This document shows, piece by piece, positions 47,064 to 58,800 of a DNA stretch of 64,000 bases (positions are counted from its first letter, which is position 1; each line of letters starts with the position of its first letter). A model generated the notes under the pieces. It was not told where the DNA came from, made no database searches, and saw only the letters and a list, made by a program, of their open reading frames with translations. The DNA comes from Sipunculus nudus (taxonomy: Eukaryota > Annelida > Sipuncula > Golfingiida > Sipunculidae), in NCBI GenBank assembly GCA_026874595.1, contig CM049317.1, positions 52,593,618 to 52,657,617 on the forward strand. Reading direction: 5' to 3'. The position numbers and the translations under genes were made by a program.

Positions 47064-47244
47064 TTTTATATATCAAGACACACTTATACAGTCACTGCAT
47101 TCTCTGGGCAGTCTCACAGTTTTCACGAATAACAACTGTGGTTTCAGTGCCATAACTTCTCTACTTCCGGTTCCAATACCGTACAAATCCCAATCTAGGC
47201 ATTCACTGCCAATCGGGCCTTCACATGCATTTCAATACATGACA
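47064..47244 (-). repeat. 5' LTR of the Ty3/Gypsy element
   Basis: Partner of 42096-42275, with the same termini and the ATGAT duplication at 47245-47249. The gag region begins within about 40 bp on its inner side. Confidence 0.8.
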
Positions 47245-47249
47245 ATGAT

Positions 47250-47814
47250 TCCGCTCTAACTTTGCCCCTTGTCACCAACATATCACTGCTTATAGATTCC
47301 CGCCTTGAAACTGCCAGTTAAGTGTCGCATCAACTCGCGTCCTTATCGAAGCCTGGCAGATTTATTTCTCCATGTTTCCCGGAGAAATTTTGGGTGCACT
47401 GTGGGATGTAAATTGGTTTAAATTACCTTGCTCGTCGTCAAGATCGTTTATAGCTTTAAGCTTGCAGAGCGAGCGCTTCACTGTGGGTGGAGTGACCTTG
47501 AAAAATCTAACCGCTTCGGCTGAGATTCCAGCTCAGGATCTCCCGGCGTTTAGCCTTGTGTTGTACCCCTAGACTGCTGAAGCTTGTGATACTTTGTTCA
47601 ATAGATGTATAATATTATACCAGTGATATTAAGTACAATCATCATACTGAAACAAACGAACAATACTCTACCTCGCGGAATCATTATAACCTGAGATTGG
47701 TTATCCATCGAGATAATTATGTACAATAACGAACAGTTTAACCAAGAAGTATTTTCTTAGATTCTCCTAGACTATTTGGTAGGCCTACTTCTTGCCTCCA
47801 CCAGTTGGGTATGT
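47250..47814. other. Non-coding, nothing firm seen
   Basis: No repeat partner or exon recognised. Short open frames lack similarity. Confidence 0.4.
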
Positions 47815-48060
47815 GTTGATCCCCCGTTCGTGTGTTTATATTTATTCACATGAAATTTTCAGAGTATTTCGGTAATGTGCCCATGAAGAATGGACTAGAT
47901 TTTGATGTGGATCCGGATCGTTGTCCGGATGCAGGAACGTCATCAAGGATTATTCACAAATGTGCAGTCACTTATGCACCTGGAAATATGGGCCAAATAT
48001 GTGAATGCAGGCACGCTTTGGAGAGCATCCCACGATAGGACCGACATATTATCGATATTG
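47815..48060 (+). repeat. Interspersed repeat, GGAACGTCATCAAGG family, copy 2
   Basis: Contains TGGATCCGGATCGTTGTCCG, GGAACGTCATCAAGGATTAT and TCACTTATGCACCTGGAAAT, then GAGCATCCCACGATAGG. The same order of landmarks occurs at 52700-52960. Confidence 0.6.
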
Positions 48061-48789
48061 CAGTACCATCCCGTTGTTAATATTTAACGGATATATAACC
48101 CTAATTTCATTGATACTTTATCGAAGAAACCAGCCTGTTCAGTGTTTAACGTACCTGTCAATGGATAAACCTTGCACAGAGGCATCTGCAGTTAATCAGT
48201 GACTAAAATTTTCGCAATCTTTTTGCTCATTCCTGACGGCACAGGACCTTTCAAATGATTATAATTCGTAGGTTTCCACCTGTTTAAATTGGTCTTCTTA
48301 AACGGATCGTTTTAGGAATACATATCAGAATTTATTCCTATTCTATCACATATTATAACCATACTAAAGTTGAATCATGGAAATATAAAACAGATAAGTT
48401 GCCCTACAACTATTCCAAAAGGTCAGTGATGCACACTGTCGAGTGATAGTTACCTTCTGTTCTACAAGCTAAGACAGCACAGGAGGTACGATATAACACA
48501 AGAATCATATCAACTGTAGAAGTATTTATAACAGTGCATTCCGCTAGGAGGACATCGTTGAGGTGGAGTATCCTGATGTCACACCTTCACTCAAAGACAA
48601 TGATATATTTATCTCTTTTTCAGGGAACAAAGGACTTTTTCATATTACATTGTTTAATATTGAATACTTTCAAATTAAACTTTAAAAAACGAAAGCCAAA
48701 GGGATGGACATACTGTTTTGTTTAATTCCCTCGGAATTTAATTCTTCGCAACTTTTTTACGGTCCCGCTGATGGTTGTAAACTGAGGTT

Positions 48790-48790
48790 T

Positions 48791-48862
<72 letters not shown>
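48790..48862. repeat. (AT)n(GT)n microsatellite, insertion site of the YR element
   Basis: About 34 bp of AT passes into about 38 bp of GT and directly into the A1 repeat of the tyrosine-recombinase element. The matching right flank after 50248 is again (AT)n. Confidence 0.9.
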
Positions 48863-48867
<5 letters not shown>

Positions 48868-50248
48868 ATTGACCTAGTTTAATATCGATGGGGAGTTGGG
48901 ACCAGTATCTATAGCTCCTTGACTGTATGACGTATCTATAGGTAATTTGGGCGCCACCTGGAGGATCCCGGAGTCATTGTGGTGGGGTACCGCGCTTTGT
49001 TAGCTCACTTTGTCTTGCGGCGGCCGAGCATGCAGCTGCATTTTTTTGTGGAAGTACCTGTTCCTCGTATTAAAGGGTCCCCCTTGTGTCCTGCACAAGC
49101 CTTGTTATTGCATTTCTCAGTTTCACCCACAAATGGTCTTTCTCCGGCATTCCAGTTTTCAGAGGGAAATGGTACAAAGTTGATGACCTATAGAAGGTTC
49201 ATGTCCAGACTGAGGACTGCACTAAATTCGTGTGGATTAGAAGGGAATAAATACGGGGGGCATAGTTTCCGCAGGGGTGGTGCAACTCTTGCATTCAAAT
49301 GCGATGTGAAGGCCGATCTCATTAAGAGACACGGAGATTGGCGCAGTAATGCATACGAAAAATACATAGAGCCTGATTTGTCAGAGAAAATAAAGGTCGC
49401 CCAAGTCTTGGGTAAAGGTATACAGTAATCTACTAGTTTGGTTTGGGTGATTTTTGGGAAGTTACACATTACTGTTGAATGTTAGCTGCACGTGTCATCG
49501 TAATATATGCGGCTTGGCGGTCACATATTTTATAATTACTGTGGATCATATATATATTAGTTTTTAATGATGCGATTACCAGTAATGCAAATAGTTGCGT
49601 ATTGTATTATGTGCATTATATATTCTTACTGCAATAAAGTCCTCTACACCCAAACCCAGTCTTTCTACTGATATTAATGTGAGATTGACCTGGTTAATCG
49701 TCTTTTAATATCGGTGGGGAGTTGGGACCAGTATCTATAGCTCTTTGACTGTATGACGTATCTATAGGTAATTTGGGCGCCACCTGGAGGATCCCGGAGT
49801 CATTGTGGTGGGGTACCGCGCTTTGTTAGCTCACTTTGTCTTGCGGCGGCGGAGCATGCAGCTGCATTTTTAAAACCCTCCCACCCACCTCCTTTTTATG
49901 CACGCGCTGCAATACATAGTTTAGTTTTAGTGTAGTTATGTAGTTTTAGAGTATTTTTTAGTATTTAGTGTTACATTGAGGACCGTTTCGGCTTTGTATG
50001 TTTGTAATTTTTGTATGGGGGGGGGGGGGGGAGTTACACATTACTGTTGGATGTTAGCTGCACGTGTCATCGTAATATATGCGGCTTGGCGGTCACATAT
50101 TTTATTATTACTGTGGATCATATATATTAGTTTTTAATGATACGATTACCAGTAATGCAAATAATTGCGTATTGTATTATGTGCATTATATATTCTTACG
50201 GCAATAAAGTCCTCTGCACCCAAACCCAGACTTTCTACTGATATTAAT
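48863..50248 (+). mobile_element. Tyrosine-recombinase retroelement with split direct repeats, internally deleted
   Basis: Order A1 (48863-49045), recombinase remnant, B1 (49460-49678), A2 (from 49679), B2 (50032-50248). A1 and A2 both start GTGAGATTGACC and share GTATCTATAGCTC and TTTGGGCGCCACCTGGAGG. B1 and B2 both start AGTTACACATTACTGTTG and end TTTCTACTGATATTAAT. B1 abuts A2 directly. This A1-ORF-B1-A2-B2 layout is the split direct repeat of PAT/Ngaro-type DIRS-order retrotransposons. RT and RNase H are missing, because A1 is fused directly to the last part of the recombinase gene. No target duplication is seen, as expected for recombinase-mediated insertion. Confidence 0.75.
49046..49428 (+). 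pseudogene. Tyrosine recombinase, C-terminal catalytic part
   Basis: Open to TAA at 49426-49428. Catalytic elements visible: HSFRRGGATLAF (H-x-x-R), LIKRHGDWRS (second His/Trp position) and YEKYI (nucleophilic Tyr). The first catalytic Arg and the whole N-terminal domain are absent, since the upstream in-frame codons (48979-49045) come from the non-coding A1 repeat. Such recombinases occur in DIRS-order retrotransposons and Cryptons; the flanking split repeats favour the former. Confidence 0.75.
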
Positions 50249-50258
50249 ATATATATAT

Positions 50259-50320
<62 letters not shown>
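50246..50320. repeat. (AT)n microsatellite
   Basis: About 75 bp of AT with one AAT slip, immediately right of the B2 repeat. Confidence 0.95.
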
Positions 50321-50325
<5 letters not shown>

Positions 50326-50399
50326 TTATATATACCCTTGGATGACGCAATCTAAAGTTAGGTGAAGGCATGCAGGTTCTAGGTATTCCCGGTGTACGC

Positions 50400-52690
50400 T
50401 AGCTAGTAGCCAACCGGTGTGTAACAATACACCAGTGGGGGTGGGATTTAATGTAATATGATTGGCAGCTGCTACATACTTTATGTTAGAATGCCGTACC
50501 GTAAGGCGACGAATAAATAAAAAGATACAGTTAATGAATAAAGATACAGTTTGTATATAATTTTGTTTTAATATTTGTCGATTTTATTTGTAAGTATTGA
50601 TTTATTCCTCGGTGATGCATATGCACAGAACGACACCGCAAGCTTCACATGCATATATTGCTCACTCTTCTGACTCATAACAGCACAACATGCGCTGAAC
50701 ATAGTACACAATAAAAACAAGAGCTCAGACGTGTGTCTAATTGTTGTTGTATTCTCACCATTACATCACATATACAGACTATACTTGACCGTTTCTGAGT
50801 CAGTTACATTAGCATCGTCATATGATTTCATCAGCCGAAGGTCATACGTGATGAGTCATAACTGTAGGTGCTAATTCTGTTTAAAAGTTTCTAGAACCAG
50901 GCAATTGTTTCATACATTTCAAATGTGTGTTTGTTTACATAATATAACTGCTCTTGACCAAACCTAACACAACTCGACAACCGATTACTGACAGATGGAG
51001 TTTAATGTGCAACTGCAGGAGTATCAGACAAGTTTTGCGTTTTTGGAAAAAAAAAAAAAACACTGAAGGGACGCCATCACAGGTGAAAAGTACGCTACTT
51101 AAGGTATTTCATACGCATGTGCATATATTATTTAGTCAACCTTTTTTGTTTCACATTGGAAACAAGTTTTTTTTACAGTTTTTAAGTATTCACAATGTAA
51201 ACAACAGCGTTCACGCTATTTCTAAAAACCATGATGAACAAATGAAACCATTTATTGTCCTGAATCCTGTCAAATCGGGGTTAAGTACCAACGTTTAGCC
51301 AAGTGCATATTAGTCAGTTGCCATGTAGCACGGTGTGCTCTTTAAGCCCACAATGCTCTATTCATATCATTGATATAATTGTTTTCTCGCAGACGTTGGG
51401 ATTTGTACAGAGTAACTGAATATATGGGTTTGCATGACTACTTCGTAAATATTCTGGCCTTGATGCAATGAAGCCAAATTACTCTCTCCACATAGTCTCA
51501 GCATTGCGAATTAAAAACTAATTTACCTTTACTGTTCCTTTCATAACAGAATGATCCTTAAATATTAAAGCCGAAAAATGTAGCTCTTTTACTGCATAAC
51601 CTGGGATTAATTTTAATAAGTGTAAATTCACCATCGTTGTACCTGCTTCCAACAACCAACGATATACATGTACATACAATTACCGGTACATATAGATTTG
51701 TTTTGATCACATGACCTTATGATTCGCAGCCACATGACACGGGAAATCCCTAACGTAAGCAAACAGAACAGGTGATACCACTAATTACTTGTCCCCTTCA
51801 AATCACACTGTATAGCTTATCACATATTCGTGCACCTAATATTGCTCATGTGCAACCAATATTGTGCGGGGGTTCTTTGAGCTTGAAACAGATAATATAT
51901 CCCTCATTATATTAAATGTAAACTAAAGCAAAAGTAAATACACGGGAAGCGAACGCTTGTTTCTTCAAAAAGGCGCACGGTGGCGCCAGGGTTTTCCCGA
52001 TCAATCAAGTATTATGGTACAGGAGCACGTGGTTCTGTCGCTTTAGTAATGTGAATAGAACGTGGCTTAATTTGCTTAATCATTGTTATTTTTGGATCAG
52101 TCAGCTTTTCTTAATAGATATCGTCAGCACATCGTATTTCTCAGTCAGTTTGTATGTTTTAAGGACAACGGGCTAGTGATTCTACTGATGCGCCACAACT
52201 ACATCATTTTCAGGAAGTTCAATTATAAAATATTTAGTTAAGGTAAGTGGCACGGTTTTTTACAGGGTTTTTAATTATTTTACCAAATGTGTGACCACAT
52301 CATGGTTTATTTGTCAGATGAGCAACGAATGGGACTTAAACATCATTCAAACAAGGTAATAAAATGAAAGCAAGAGCAAACCAATTTTAATTTACATTTT
52401 ACATGACACACTAGACATTTTTACCTAGCGCTCATGCATGAACAGTACCGATTAGCTTCCAACATGGAGAGGGCGCTACCTTGTGGACTTTGACTAGGAG
52501 TCTTAACGCAGATGGTTGCCCGGTCGGCTCTTAAATCCACAACCATGCGGACACAAGTTCAGGGCCCCAACTATTAGGCCATCAGGCTCCTCAAAGGCAT
52601 CATACAGGCAAATTTAATTATTACAACCCTTTTCGCTCTTTCGATAACAAGAGTAGAAAGACTTAGATATTTACCCGTGTGCTCTTATTG
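50400..52690. other. Intergenic, no gene seen
   Basis: Mixed-composition non-coding sequence. A possible degenerate tRNA-derived fragment on the minus strand around 52500-52600 (GATGGCCTAATAGTTGGGG as an A box) is too weak to call. The short open frame with poly-Lys at 50954-51298 comes from an A-run. Confidence 0.4.
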
Positions 52691-52699
52691 AGCTCCGTA

Positions 52700-52960
52700 T
52701 GCGTGTTACTTTCGATTTTCCTTTTTGCCTCCACAAGGAGGACATGCGTTCATCCCCGTTTACAGTGTGTATTTGTGTTTGTTCACATCATCGTTCACGC
52801 AAACTATGAACGGAATCTCAAGAAGCTTTGGATCGATCACATGATCTGGATTCAAGAACGTCATCAAGGAATATTCACAAATGTACTTATGCACGAATGA
52901 ACCTGGAAAGTGGATGCAAACACGGTTTTGGGAGCAACCCACAATAGGGACGAAAAAAAT
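52700..52960 (+). repeat. Interspersed repeat, GGAACGTCATCAAGG family, copy 3
   Basis: Landmarks TGTGTTTGTTCACATCATCG, GATCACATGATCTGGATTC, AGAACGTCATCAAGGAATAT and GAGCAACCCACAATAGG appear in the same order as in 47815-48060. Confidence 0.6.
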
Positions 52961-53340
52961 ATAATTTCCATAAGCATAAACAAATACTCTTCGGATCGCA
53001 GGGGGTCGTACATGCCGCCCCCCCCCCCCCGCCCAATTTCTAAATCAAGGGGGACGTACCACGTTTTATCCCCACACTTTGGGAATGTTAAAAATGATAT
53101 TTTGACATATAATACGAATCCATCTCTCCACATTGCAAGAGGAAATTTGAAATTCCCATTAATACAAAGATCAACAAAGATTATGTGAATATAGCTAAAC
53201 TATAGATTTCGCTTTATCCCTCCTATAAATATAAATTACGGAATAAGGATGAAACATTTAGATAAATACCAACAACTGAACACGACACGCTTTTGTTTAG
53301 ATTATTATAGTATGATAAATTGGTGTTTAATTTGTTACAG

Positions 53341-55760
53341 ATGTTTCTGCTAATCGCGAGTTTTATGTTCCTGTGTCCAAGTCTCTCAGTCTCAGCTTTT
53401 GATCAAGCTAAAGGCAGCAGTAAGAAACTTTCGCTTCTTTATTGAATCCTCCAGAATTATATGCGTTCATCTGCGTTCGTGTATGTTACTGTGTGTGTGT
53501 TTGTTTGTTCACGATTTGACCCACGCAATCATGAACGGAATCTCACGTAATTTTCAGGGCATTTCCATAATGAGTTCTGGAAATAGAGATTAGATTTTGG
53601 TATGAATCCAGCACATAATTCGGAATCAGAAACGTCATCAATGAACCAGGGGTCTCTACGCTCAGCTGAATTTGTCAATAAGGATTTTTTTTAAAGATTT
53701 TTCCCAGAATAACGGTCCTGTGACCTTAACCACTGACCCTGTGACCAAAAAATCTGAGAACTTATTGGAATGCATACACATTCCTTTTAGTGTAGGTCCT
53801 GTGACTTTGACCTTTGGACCCCAAAATCGACAGGGTTCTTACCTTAGTGGTGAGCCATATATAAGTCAAGTTTGAAACCAAAATGTCAAACTAAACTTCA
53901 GTTATGATCTGGAAATTAATTTGTGAACAGATAACCCCTGTGGCCTTGACCTTTGACATTGTGACCCAAAATTCATTTAGGCTCTCCCCATACTGGAAAG
54001 TAAGCTAAATGTGCAAGATGTACAAGAAGAAAGTTTTGGATGAAAAGCTTGGCTTAAAATGTAGCCATAATCTTATTAAATAAGTGAGTCGAGTGACCTT
54101 GACCTTTGACCTCATGAGCCAAAAATCATATAGGTTCTTTCTTTAGTGGTGGACCATGTGCAATTCACGTTTGAAAACCATGTGCCAATCCAACCTGGAG
54201 TTATCATCTGGAAACAAATTTATTTGGATGGACGGACACACAGACAGACAAACTGACAGACAGGCAGGGTGATAACTATAGGGCATCCACTTGTGATCAA
54301 TAAACACACCAGGTTTTGGGACCTTAGATGGAATCACAGATGAGAAACTGACATGATTGTTGTCATTTTAAAGTAAAAAAATTAGAAAAAAATATTCGTA
54401 AAAATAAGAAAAAAAAAAACAGGTGGCGCCACAAATTTACTGGAACTAACAAAACTAGTTATGGTCAATATTCAAGGCAAGATTTATGACAATTCATGCA
54501 TTAATTATCAAGACATTGGAGGTTTTGTATCAAATTTTTGATTATTCTGGGGGGTACTTACAAGTCCCATAGCTCAAGGGATATAGGTCCCAGTGATCTT
54601 ATTTAAGGTTTCCAATGAGATTTACTATGGACCTCCCTAGATTTTTTAGTTACATGCTGCTAGGGTCAGTGGTTACGATTTGTGCCCTGCAATCGGACGG
54701 CCAGACGGACGACGGACAAAGCACCATACGTAAACCTCAGGCGACTTACAGTCAGCTGAGCTAAAAATGATGAATAAAACAATCGTTTGTGCACGAATGA
54801 ACATGGAAATATGGTTATATATAATATATATAGTTTTAATTAAAATAACATGCGCAGAATCCAGACCAAGATACTAAGAAAGAAAATATGAACGCCGTAT
54901 GCATCACGGACGATCTTGAAACTCCTTATATGCTTCCGTTTTGCAGAACAAAACTCGGCTGTACAAATTATAAAGTCACCGGGCACATACAAGGAAGCTG
55001 AGGAAACATGTGGACACCTCAGTGACGGACCATGGCAGTTACCGTCACCAGATCAGTCTATGTCGGAACTAACCTGGCATGAGCATTTAATAGAAAATCT
55101 TAGGACGGAAAATTACGCTGCCATATGGTTAGCTTTAACAAAAGAAAGATTGCCTGGCTGGAAGAATATAGACAACAGTATATACGGTAGGGATACACAT
55201 CTTGAAATACAGAAAATATGTAAGAAAGGCTACTCATAGTTTACGTTGCTGGTATACAAGGGAATGTCTGTTCAGGGCAGTGAGTATAGCATATACATGT
55301 ACGTTCAGTTCTGTTTACTCGTTCTGCATTAACATAATGTCCATAAAGCTTTAGAGTCTTTCGTCTTTAGCTTTCAGTTTTTTTCAACTTAATCTAGCTT
55401 ATGTTTTCCTATCTTCTATACCCAGGTGTCAGAACCATATATAATGTGATAACAACCGTTTTATGCTTTAATTAAACAAAAGTATGGTGTGGTGTCGGGC
55501 TATGACACTTACCTGATAATTCTGTCATTTAAATTATGGTTAATAGTCTTTTGATATTCCCATTGATACTGCCTGACACATGGTTACCAAGATCTACTCT
55601 ATCTTTATTCAGCTGGTCGAGTACAAGAAAACGGTGACGTCAGAAAAACTTGCGGCCTAGTGAAACTGAGATACGAGGCAGCTGTGAGCGACTTCTGTGA
55701 AAGTTCCGGTTATGGATATATTTGTCAAATAAAAAGTAAGATTCTTTCACTCATATATTC

Positions 55761-55816
<56 letters not shown>

Positions 55817-58800
55817 GGTAGTGTTACCCTCCGATGTAAAGTGCTCTATGGCCTACAAGCTAGGCCAGAGCGGTATAACTCTGAAGAAAAACAACACTGT
55901 TAATTCACAACAGACTGTTTCACGGGATGCGACCCGATCATCAGGTGAATTTCACATTTCACAAGCCTACTTCGGAGAATGCGATGGAAGGCATTCCATT
56001 TCGAAAACCCTGGTCAAACTTCAGATAAACAAAACTATGGATTCAAAACCACATATTCACCCCCTCATAGCGAACACCTCAGGGCATTTGAAAGTGATAT
56101 CTACGAAATGGTCCGGAACATTGAATTTCAGCACTCACACAATGCATTCCAGAAACAAATGGCCAATGACATCAAAACAATCAGACAATCTGACAATCTC
56201 CTAGTACAGGCAGATAAGACAACCAACCTGTACAGTATGCCGAAAGAACACTACAATAAACTTCTTACAGAAAACATCACTAAGACATACAAAAAAGCAG
56301 ACAGAAATATCTGTAAAAATATCAATACAGAAGCCAAAGAAATAGCCGGTTCCCTTAACCTAGCAGACCGCATTGAAGTCATGGCCGAGCGCAATGCTTA
56401 CATTACTTTGAAAGACCACAAGGATAATTTTGAACAAAACCCCAAGTGCAGATTGATTAATCCAGCAAAATCTGAAATAGGTATCATTAGCAAAAAGCAC
56501 TTGGAAAAAATTAATAGCCAACTGAGACTGAAAACCAAACTCAACCAGTGGCAAAATACCGCACAGGTAATATCTTGGTTCAAGAAATTGAAGCTGAAAC
56601 AAAAATCTAAGTTCATAAAGTTTGATATTGTTAACTTTTACCCCTCGATCACAGAAGATCTTCTCATGAAAGCCCTCAAATTTGCCAAAACCATGGTCTC
56701 CATTCCAGAGGATGTTATCAAAACCATCCTGCACAGCAGGAAAAGCTTACTGTTTAGCAACGGTAACACCTGGGTGAAAAAAGATCACACTAGTTTTGAC
56801 GTCACCATGGGCAGTTTTGATGGCGCTGAAGTATGCGAAATTGTTGGTTTATACATCCTAGATATGTTGAAAAAGGAATTTGGTGTAAATGCTCTAGGCC
56901 TGTATCGTGATGACGGTTTAGGTTGTTTCCCCAACATGTCTGGACCCAAAGCAGACAGCACCCGTAAGAAAATGATCAAACTCTTTTCCAATGTTGGGTT
57001 AAAGATAACCATTGAAACTAACCTGACCTGCACAGATTTCTTAGACGTAACATTTGACCTCCAAAATGACATCTTCTACCCTTACAGAAAACCGAACAAT
57101 GACCCTCTCTATATCCACGCACAATCCAATCACCCCCCAGCTATCATTAGGCAGATACCTATGATGATCAGTAAACGTGTTTCTGACAACTCCTGCAATA
57201 AAGAGCTATTTATGAAAGCCAAACCCATGTATGATGAAGCTTTAGCGAAAAGCGGGTTCTCAGAAAGCTTAAAATATGTTGAACCAACAGTGAAAAGCAA
57301 GAGAAACAGGAAAAGGAAAATAATATGGTTTAATCCACCCTACAGCCGTCATGTAAAAACCAACATTGGCAGAAAATTCATGAAACTAGTTGAAAAACAC
57401 TTCCCTCAACATCACAGGTACCACAGGTTATTCAACAGGAACAATTTGAAAATTAGCTACAGCTGTCTACCCAACATGTCTAACCTGATCAGCAAACATA
57501 ATATGAAGGTTCTAAATTCTGACAATGCTGTGAATGCACCCCAAAAACAATGTAACTGCCGTAAAAAAGACGAATGTCCTATGAATGGTCAATGTCAGCT
57601 GAAATGCATTGTCTATAAAGCAACAGTTAGAACAGACAATGACGTGAAACACTACATAGGGTGTACTGAAGGTGATTTCAAGACAAGATATAATAACCAC
57701 AAGCAATCCTTTCGGAACAGATCCCACGCTAAAAACACTGAACTGTCTAAACACATTTGGTCACTAAAAGACAACAATATCAATTACAAGCTCTCCTGGG
57801 AAATATCTGCCAAGGCAGCACCTTACTTCTGTGGGACTAGGAAGTGTGATCTCTGCTTGTCTGAAAAGCTACTTATAGCTACTGCCCCCCCTGGATCATT
57901 GTTGAACTCAAGAGCTGAAATTCTCTCCAAGTGCCGCCATCAAAACAAATTCACCCTGAAATATTTTAAAACCTAGCATTCGTACTAATATTCAGCGTGC
58001 CCCCTTAACCCCCCCCCAACCAGGATCCGCTGGGCAGACTCATTTGTTCAGGTAGTTCTCTCACTGCTGGCTCGTGGAGTCCATTGGATGACAGGAAAGT
58101 TCTACTTTATCCTGGTCTAATGGGCTTTACGACCTTCAGCTAGGAGACTTGCACAACTTGGTATGGGTATAGTATATTTGCCTTTTATATTGTATATTGT
58201 ATATTGTATATTGTATATTTGCCTTGTATATTGTGTATTTTCACAGTATATGTGTATTTTTATCATATCATATGTATACTACTGATATGTTCACTGCTTC
58301 CAAGGCCCTATTAGAAATCATTTCAATATGCTGATTGAGCATCCTGGTTATATCTTTGTATTACATTTACTATTTACTACATTATATAACCTCTTTGCCC
58401 TGCCCTGTTATGTTCCAGTATCGCACGTGTACCCCGACCAATCCTATTGTGCACCCGAGAACAATAGGATCAGTGTCAGTCTTTCACATGCCCCCCCCCC
58501 CCCCGACCCGAATCGCACAAAGCATAATCTCGTAATCTCGTAAAGTCTCGGCTTTTCAAACCACGACGTTAGCTTCATTCTAACCACATTCACCTGATGA
58601 TCGGGTCGCATCCCGTGAAACAGTCTGTTGTGAATTAACAGTGTTGTTTTTCTTCAGAGTTATACCGCTCTGGCCTAGCTTGTAGGCCATAGAGCACTTT
58701 ACATCGGAGGGTAACACTACCTTCTACTCCAGCTCCAGCGACAGGTACGTTGTCGAGCACTTTTGTTAACCCACCCTGTCCAGAAATTCAACTTGTAACA

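Larger units (their letters stand above)
42096..47244 (-). mobile_element. Ty3/Gypsy LTR retrotransposon, complete but decayed
   Basis: Two direct LTRs of about 180 bp (42096-42275 and 47064-47244) are about 88-90% alike by eye and are flanked by ATGAT (42091-42095, 47245-47249). On the minus strand the 5' LTR is followed by TGGCGACGGGCGATAAG, a plausible primer-binding site, then gag, protease remnant, RT, RNase H, integrase and a C-terminal tail. Several stops and frameshifts make it non-autonomous. Internal divergence plus LTR divergence indicate an old insertion. It lies about 530 bp beyond the copy B stop. Confidence 0.85.
55812..58629 (+). mobile_element. Penelope-like element, unit 1 (5'-truncated, with inverted terminal fragment)
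   Basis: 55812-55950 is an exact inverse of 58588-58726. After about 20 bp of unrelated sequence the + strand element begins abruptly inside the ORF at about 55957 (AGCCTACTTCGG) and runs to the ribozyme cleavage point at 58629. Compared with unit 2 the first 34 codons and leader are missing. Such inverted 5' fragments are typical of Penelope-like insertions. Nearly identical to unit 2, so recent. Confidence 0.8.

Noticed and set aside
50954-51298. 114-codon open frame
   Set aside because: Contains a poly-A run (KKKK), has no domain similarity and no supporting splice or promoter context.
56360-57754. Minus-strand open frames of 72-124 codons inside the Penelope-like ORFs (also 59295-60689)
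   Set aside because: They are antisense shadows of the RT/GIY-YIG frame and recur identically in both units for that reason.
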